Shown here: positions 5,952-8,913 of the stretch, one piece after another | Layout: each line of letters begins with the position of its first letter | Position numbering within the stretch: position 1 is the stretch's first letter | Source of the DNA: Dehalococcoidia bacterium | GTDB taxonomy: Bacteria > Chloroflexota > Dehalococcoidia > Dehalococcoidales > UBA3254 | Direction: 5' to 3' | Assembly: GCA_030691835.1 (NCBI GenBank) | Contig: JAUYDO010000234.1 | Coordinates: 1 to 8,913, forward strand | Length of the DNA: 8,913 nucleotides | Notes under the pieces: generated by a model | Told to the model about the DNA's origin: nothing | Databases searched by the model: none | The model's input: only the letters and a program-made list of their open reading frames with translations | Program-made: the position numbers and the translations under genes

Positions 5952-8342
5952 ATGGCTACAGAGACAATAGCAGTAAAGGAAAAGGGATTACCTACCGAGC
6001 GGGTGAAGAAACTCAGGGAAAGCCTGCTGGAAACGGAACCGCACATCTCTTGTGAAAGGCTTCATCTCCTCAAAGAGTCATATAAGGAGACCGCGGGTCA
6101 GCCAGTCCCTATTAGAGTCGCAAAGGCTTACGAAAAACACCTTTGCGGTATGACCATCTTTATTGACGATAACCCACTTGTCGGGACTCAAACGCAATAC
6201 CGCACAGGGCTTGTTCCATATCCCGAGATTTCATGTGACTGGATGGTTAAAGAGTTTGAATTCTCCACCTATGGAGGTAAGTTTAAGACCAGCGATGAAG
6301 ATAGAAAAATACTAAAAGAGGCAGTCGACTATTGGGAGAGAAATTGCAGATGGGCAAGGGCAAGGGAAGCATTTTCCCAGAAGTACGGCATGGATTATGC
6401 CGACCTTTACAATGCCGGGCTTTTCTCAACATTCGGACTTACACCCCACACGAGGATGAACATAGATTACGGGAAAGTGCTTAACAAGGGGCTGGAGGGA
6501 GTAATAGCGGAAGCAGAAGAGGAATTAAGGAATCTGCCTTTAGGTCCCCTTGACGCTTATCAGAAGAAGGCTTTTCTGGATGCCGTTGTTATCGCCTGTA
6601 ACGCCGTAATCAAGTTCGCGCAGAGATACGCCGCCCTCGCTAGAGAAATGGCTCAGAATGAAAAATCCCCGCAAAGAAAGAGGGAACTGGAGAAGATTGC
6701 CCAGACCTGCGATTGGGTGCCTGCCAGGCCGGCGAGAACCTTTTATGAGGCAGTTCAGTCTTTCTGGTTTACTCACCTTGCCGGAGAACTTGAGGATGCC
6801 GGGGCTGGTCGCAGTCCGGGGAGATTTTGCCTCTATATGTACCCCTATTATGAGAAGGATAAGAAAGAAGGCAACGTCACCGAAGAGGCAGCCATAGAGC
6901 TTCTTGAGCTTCTCTTTATCAAATTCAGCGAAATAAGAAGGTTCCTGCCCGAGTCATTCTTTGGGCATACTATGGGCAGTATGATGCAGAACCTCACTAT
7001 CGGCGGAGTGACAGCGACCGGGGAAGATGCCGCTAATGAGATGGATTATCTTGTATTAGAGGCACAGAAGCGAGTGCAGATGCCCCAGCCAACCTTGTCT
7101 CTTTTATTTCATAACAAATTGCCACAGGACTTTCTACTGAAGGCTGTTGAGGTAGTGCGCACCGGGGTGGGAATGCCTGCCTTCTTTAATAATGATATTA
7201 CCATCCAGCGTTTACTTGACCACGGGGCATCTCTGGAGGACGCTCGTAATTGCTGCTTGATTGGCTGTGTCGAAGGAGGCTTCTCCCATACTTCAGCCCC
7301 GCTGCGGGGCATAGGCTTCAATATTGCCAAGATGCTGGAAATGGCTTTGAATAATGGTGTAGACCCGCTAACCGGCAGACAGTTTGGTCCAAAGACCGGA
7401 GACCCCAATACATTCAAAACCTATGAAGAGCTCTGCGAAGCTGTCAAGAAACAATTCCAGTACTTCCAAAAGATACATGAGGAATTTGAGACGGTTGCCG
7501 CTGCAATTACAACCGAAATCTACCCCCAGATATTCAGTTCTGCCCTGGTGGATGACTGCATCAAAAACGGTAAAGAGCACATAGCCGGCGGAGCGCGGTA
7601 CAGAATGGATGGTAGCGGTGCGGTAGGGATGGTCAATTTCGGTGATTCTATGGCGGCAATCAAGAAGCTTGTATTTGAAGAGAAGTCCATCACCATGGCA
7701 GAACTGCTTGAAGCCTTGAAAGCCACTTTTAACGGGTACGAGGAACTCCATAAAAAGCTCCTTGAAGCTCCCAAATATGGCAATGACATTGATTACGTAG
7801 ACCGGATAGTCAAGGAATGGTACCAGATATTTTACGACGAGCATCAGAAATATAAAGACCACATGGGCATGACGCGCAGACCGTACGCTTTATCGGTCTC
7901 GTTCCACTTCCCGCTCGGTGTCAGCACCGGCGCGCTACCCTGTGGCTTTAAGGGCAGGCTGCCTCTGGCGGATGGTTCGGTTTCAGCGGAGCCGGGCATG
8001 GATAAGAGCGGCCCGACAGCTCTTATCCGCTCTGCCACCAAGGTGGTAGATTGTGTCAAATACGCCAGTAATCTACTCAATATGAAGATTCACCCTGCTT
8101 CCTTATCGAACAGGGAATCTCAGCTAAAGCTATTAGCTATGATAAGGACTTATATGAACATGGGTGGACATCATGTGCAGTTTAACGTCGTGAGCGCTGA
8201 AACTTTAAGGGATGCCCAGGTCCATCCTGAAAACTACCGGCACCTTATCGTCAGGGTGGCAGGCTTTAGCGCCTTCTTTATCCACCTTGACCCCGTTGTC
8301 CAGAATGAGATTATCAAGAGAAGCGAGATAAGGATTAGCTAA
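5952..8342 (+). CDS. Glycyl radical enzyme of the PFL2-like lyase/dehydratase group, substrate unknown
   Basis: A 796-residue cytoplasmic radical enzyme, close to the usual size of the glycerol, propanediol, choline and hydroxyproline type enzymes. It has the N-terminal PFL-like domain (RVKKLRESLLETEPHISCER at the start) and the catalytic loop GCVEGG, with thiyl-radical Cys439 and general acid/base Glu441. Further on come ADGSVSAEPGMDKSGPTALIRS (about 673-692), LLNMKIHP, and the C-terminal glycyl radical motif RVAGFSAFF with Gly771, 26 residues from the end. Cys-x-Glu is the signature of the eliminating/cleaving members; benzylsuccinate-type enzymes lack this Glu. Well-known dehydratases have Pro after the Glu (GCVEP); here it is Gly-Gly, so the substrate class may differ. 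Candidate reactions from known relatives are dehydration of a diol or hydroxy acid, C-N or C-S cleavage (isethionate lyase genes often sit near TRAP genes), or arylacetate decarboxylation. A radical-SAM activase is required and is not seen. The gene is divergent from the TRAP operon, with which it shares a control region. Confidence 0.93.
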   Translation: MATETIAVKEKGLPTERVKKLRESLLETEPHISCERLHLLKESYKETAGQPVPIRVAKAYEKHLCGMTIFIDDNPLVGTQTQYRTGLVPYPEISCDWMVKEFEFSTYGGKFKTSDEDRKILKEAVDYWERNCRWARAREAFSQKYGMDYADLYNAGLFSTFGLTPHTRMNIDYGKVLNKGLEGVIAEAEEELRNLPLGPLDAYQKKAFLDAVVIACNAVIKFAQRYAALAREMAQNEKSPQRKRELEKIAQTCDWVPARPARTFYEAVQSFWFTHLAGELEDAGAGRSPGRFCLYMYPYYEKDKKEGNVTEEAAIELLELLFIKFSEIRRFLPESFFGHTMGSMMQNLTIGGVTATGEDAANEMDYLVLEAQKRVQMPQPTLSLLFHNKLPQDFLLKAVEVVRTGVGMPAFFNNDITIQRLLDHGASLEDARNCCLIGCVEGGFSHTSAPLRGIGFNIAKMLEMALNNGVDPLTGRQFGPKTGDPNTFKTYEELCEAVKKQFQYFQKIHEEFETVAAAITTEIYPQIFSSALVDDCIKNGKEHIAGGARYRMDGSGAVGMVNFGDSMAAIKKLVFEEKSITMAELLEALKATFNGYEELHKKLLEAPKYGNDIDYVDRIVKEWYQIFYDEHQKYKDHMGMTRRPYALSVSFHFPLGVSTGALPCGFKGRLPLADGSVSAEPGMDKSGPTALIRSATKVVDCVKYASNLLNMKIHPASLSNRESQLKLLAMIRTYMNMGGHHVQFNVVSAETLRDAQVHPENYRHLIVRVAGFSAFFIHLDPVVQNEIIKRSEIRIS

Positions 8343-8360
8343 CCGGGGAAATAAACATTG

Positions 8361-8504
8361 GTGATACGGGATGCCACCGGGTCAATCTACGTGAACGGTA
8401 GCTCGCTGGGACTGAGGTATCCGGCTAATGTTGGGACGAAAATTACAGTTGAAGGCACCGTCAGGCTCAAGAACGGTCTGGCGTACATAGAAATTGCTGT
8501 GTAG
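8361..8504 (+). pseudogene. Short OB-fold-like fragment (47 codons), small gene or remnant
   Basis: From GTG at 8361 (or TTG at 8358) the plus strand encodes a peptide beginning VIRDATGSIYVNG, followed by a PANVGTKITVEGTV segment and ending AYIEIAV, then TAG. The pattern DATGSIxV ... VGxxxxVEGTV ... AYIEI is that of the middle and last strands of an OB-fold nucleic-acid-binding-type domain (as in BOF/tRNA_anti-like families). A full domain needs about 70-100 residues, and the first strand appears to be missing. An in-frame stop (TAA 8352-8354) lies just upstream. There is only a weak GGGGA-like ribosome site. It begins 18 bases after the radical enzyme stop, so it could be co-transcribed. It is most likely a remnant of a longer gene; a genuine small protein is possible. 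Confidence 0.4.
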
Positions 8505-8645
8505 TAGGAGTGTTAAAATATTTTGCGCCAGGCGCGGCGGCAGGGCAGCAATTGCCTGGATAGAGGGAGGGTGAGAAATATTTAACAAACACTCAGAATG
8601 TGATATCTGGAGAAGTAGGAAAGATTCGGTGCTCATTCCAATGTT
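8505..8645. other. Intergenic gap between convergent genes, nothing recognisable
   Basis: About 140 bases between the OB-fold-like fragment and the antiporter stop. It contains a GC-rich patch (8524-8558) and AT-rich flanks but no convincing terminator, RNA or coding sequence. The minus-strand reading frame across 8382-8636 overlaps the OB-like fragment and shows no recognisable domain. Confidence 0.4.
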
Positions 8646-8913
8646 TTACTTATCATAACGCTGTCTAAGGCAACCAAAGCTTTGAGCGAGATCAATTCTA
8701 TAACTAAGTTTTATTAGATATGGTGTGAGAAATGTCGTTATTGCTGCCGCAACTCCAACAATCGGGAAGAGGAATGAGCTTATTATATTTACATCCTGTC
8801 CCGCTTTAATTACTATAAAAGCGAACTCTCCTATCTGGCTCATCCCAAGTCCTACCTTGAAAGAAGTAGAAGTATCATAACCGAATACTTTTGTACCAAA
8901 GCCACAACCGACC
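8646..8913 (-). CDS. Kef/CPA2-type monovalent cation:proton antiporter, C-terminal part (N-terminus beyond window)
   Basis: Eighty-eight residues are visible, and the frame is open to the window edge. The ATG at 8843 is internal, because family sequence continues upstream (FGYDTSTSFKVGLG). FKVGLGMSQIGEFAFIVI matches the conserved VGLxLxQxGEFxFV segment of CPA2 Na+(K+)/H+ exchangers; IISSFLFPIVGVAAAITTFLTPYLIKLS is the last membrane helix. The protein exchanges Na+ or K+ for H+ across the cytoplasmic membrane. It stops 19 residues after that helix (SYRIDLAQS to YDK) with no TrkA-N/RCK regulatory domain, so it is either a membrane-domain-only type or truncated by mutation. It is convergent with the radical enzyme gene and shows no functional link to it. 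Confidence 0.75.
   Translation of the reverse strand, partial: VGCGFGTKVFGYDTSTSFKVGLGMSQIGEFAFIVIKAGQDVNIISSFLFPIVGVAAAITTFLTPYLIKLSYRIDLAQSFGCLRQRYDK

Noticed and set aside
5952..8342. Pyruvate formate-lyase or benzylsuccinate/alkylsuccinate synthase
   Set aside because: The catalytic loop has Cys-Val-Glu; pyruvate formate-lyase uses an adjacent Cys-Cys pair and the succinate synthases lack the Glu. The Cys434-Cys435 pair lies just before the loop and is not at the catalytic position.
1..8913. tRNA or rRNA genes
   Set aside because: I saw no cloverleaf with T-loop consensus and no rRNA-like sequence in the intergenic gaps; a dedicated scan was not possible here.

Overview
The window looks like a piece of chromosome from an anaerobic, probably uncultured bacterium. 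The gene types (a thiolase next to an HMG-CoA-synthase-like/DUF35 fusion, a TRAP transporter, an oxygen-sensitive glycyl radical enzyme) and the abundance of small palindromic intergenic repeats fit Chloroflexota/Dehalococcoidia-like metagenome genomes or an anaerobic deltaproteobacterial-type genome. This placement is inference from memory of gene content; no marker gene is present.

Layout. (1) Positions 2-2010, plus strand: the 3' part of a gene fusing an HMG-CoA-synthase/KAS-III-like domain to a zinc-ribbon/OB-fold DUF35 domain. It overlaps by one base an SCP2-type thiolase gene, so the two are translationally coupled. (2) 2011-2278: a convergent intergenic gap with hairpins and the first copies of two repeat modules. 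(3) 2279-5731, minus strand: a TRAP transporter with the lipoprotein substrate-binding protein (dctP-like) upstream and a fused small+large permease (dctQM-like) downstream. The two are separated by 321 bp that holds more repeat modules and a strong hairpin. (4) 5732-5951: a divergent, AT-rich control region with a 48-bp imperfect palindrome that overlaps the best promoter. (5) 5952-8342, plus strand: a 796-residue glycyl radical enzyme of the lyase/dehydratase type (Cys439-x-Glu441, Gly771). (6) 8361-8504: a 47-codon OB-fold-like fragment. (7) 8646-8913, minus strand: the C-terminal end of a Kef/CPA2-type cation:proton antiporter that runs off the window.

How the genes may work together. The thiolase and the HMGCS-DUF35 protein resemble the thiolase/HMG-CoA synthase/DUF35 complex known from archaea, in which DUF35 bridges the two enzymes so that acetoacetyl-CoA is passed on. 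The TRAP operon and the glycyl radical enzyme share one divergent control region. The simplest model is that the TRAP system brings in a small organic anion that the radical enzyme then cleaves or dehydrates. The substrate cannot be read from the sequence, and the radical-SAM activating enzyme every glycyl radical enzyme needs is not in this window. The less usual observations are the GCVEGG active-site loop, the regulatory palindrome, and two modular repeat families that have recombined with each other on both sides of the TRAP permease gene.
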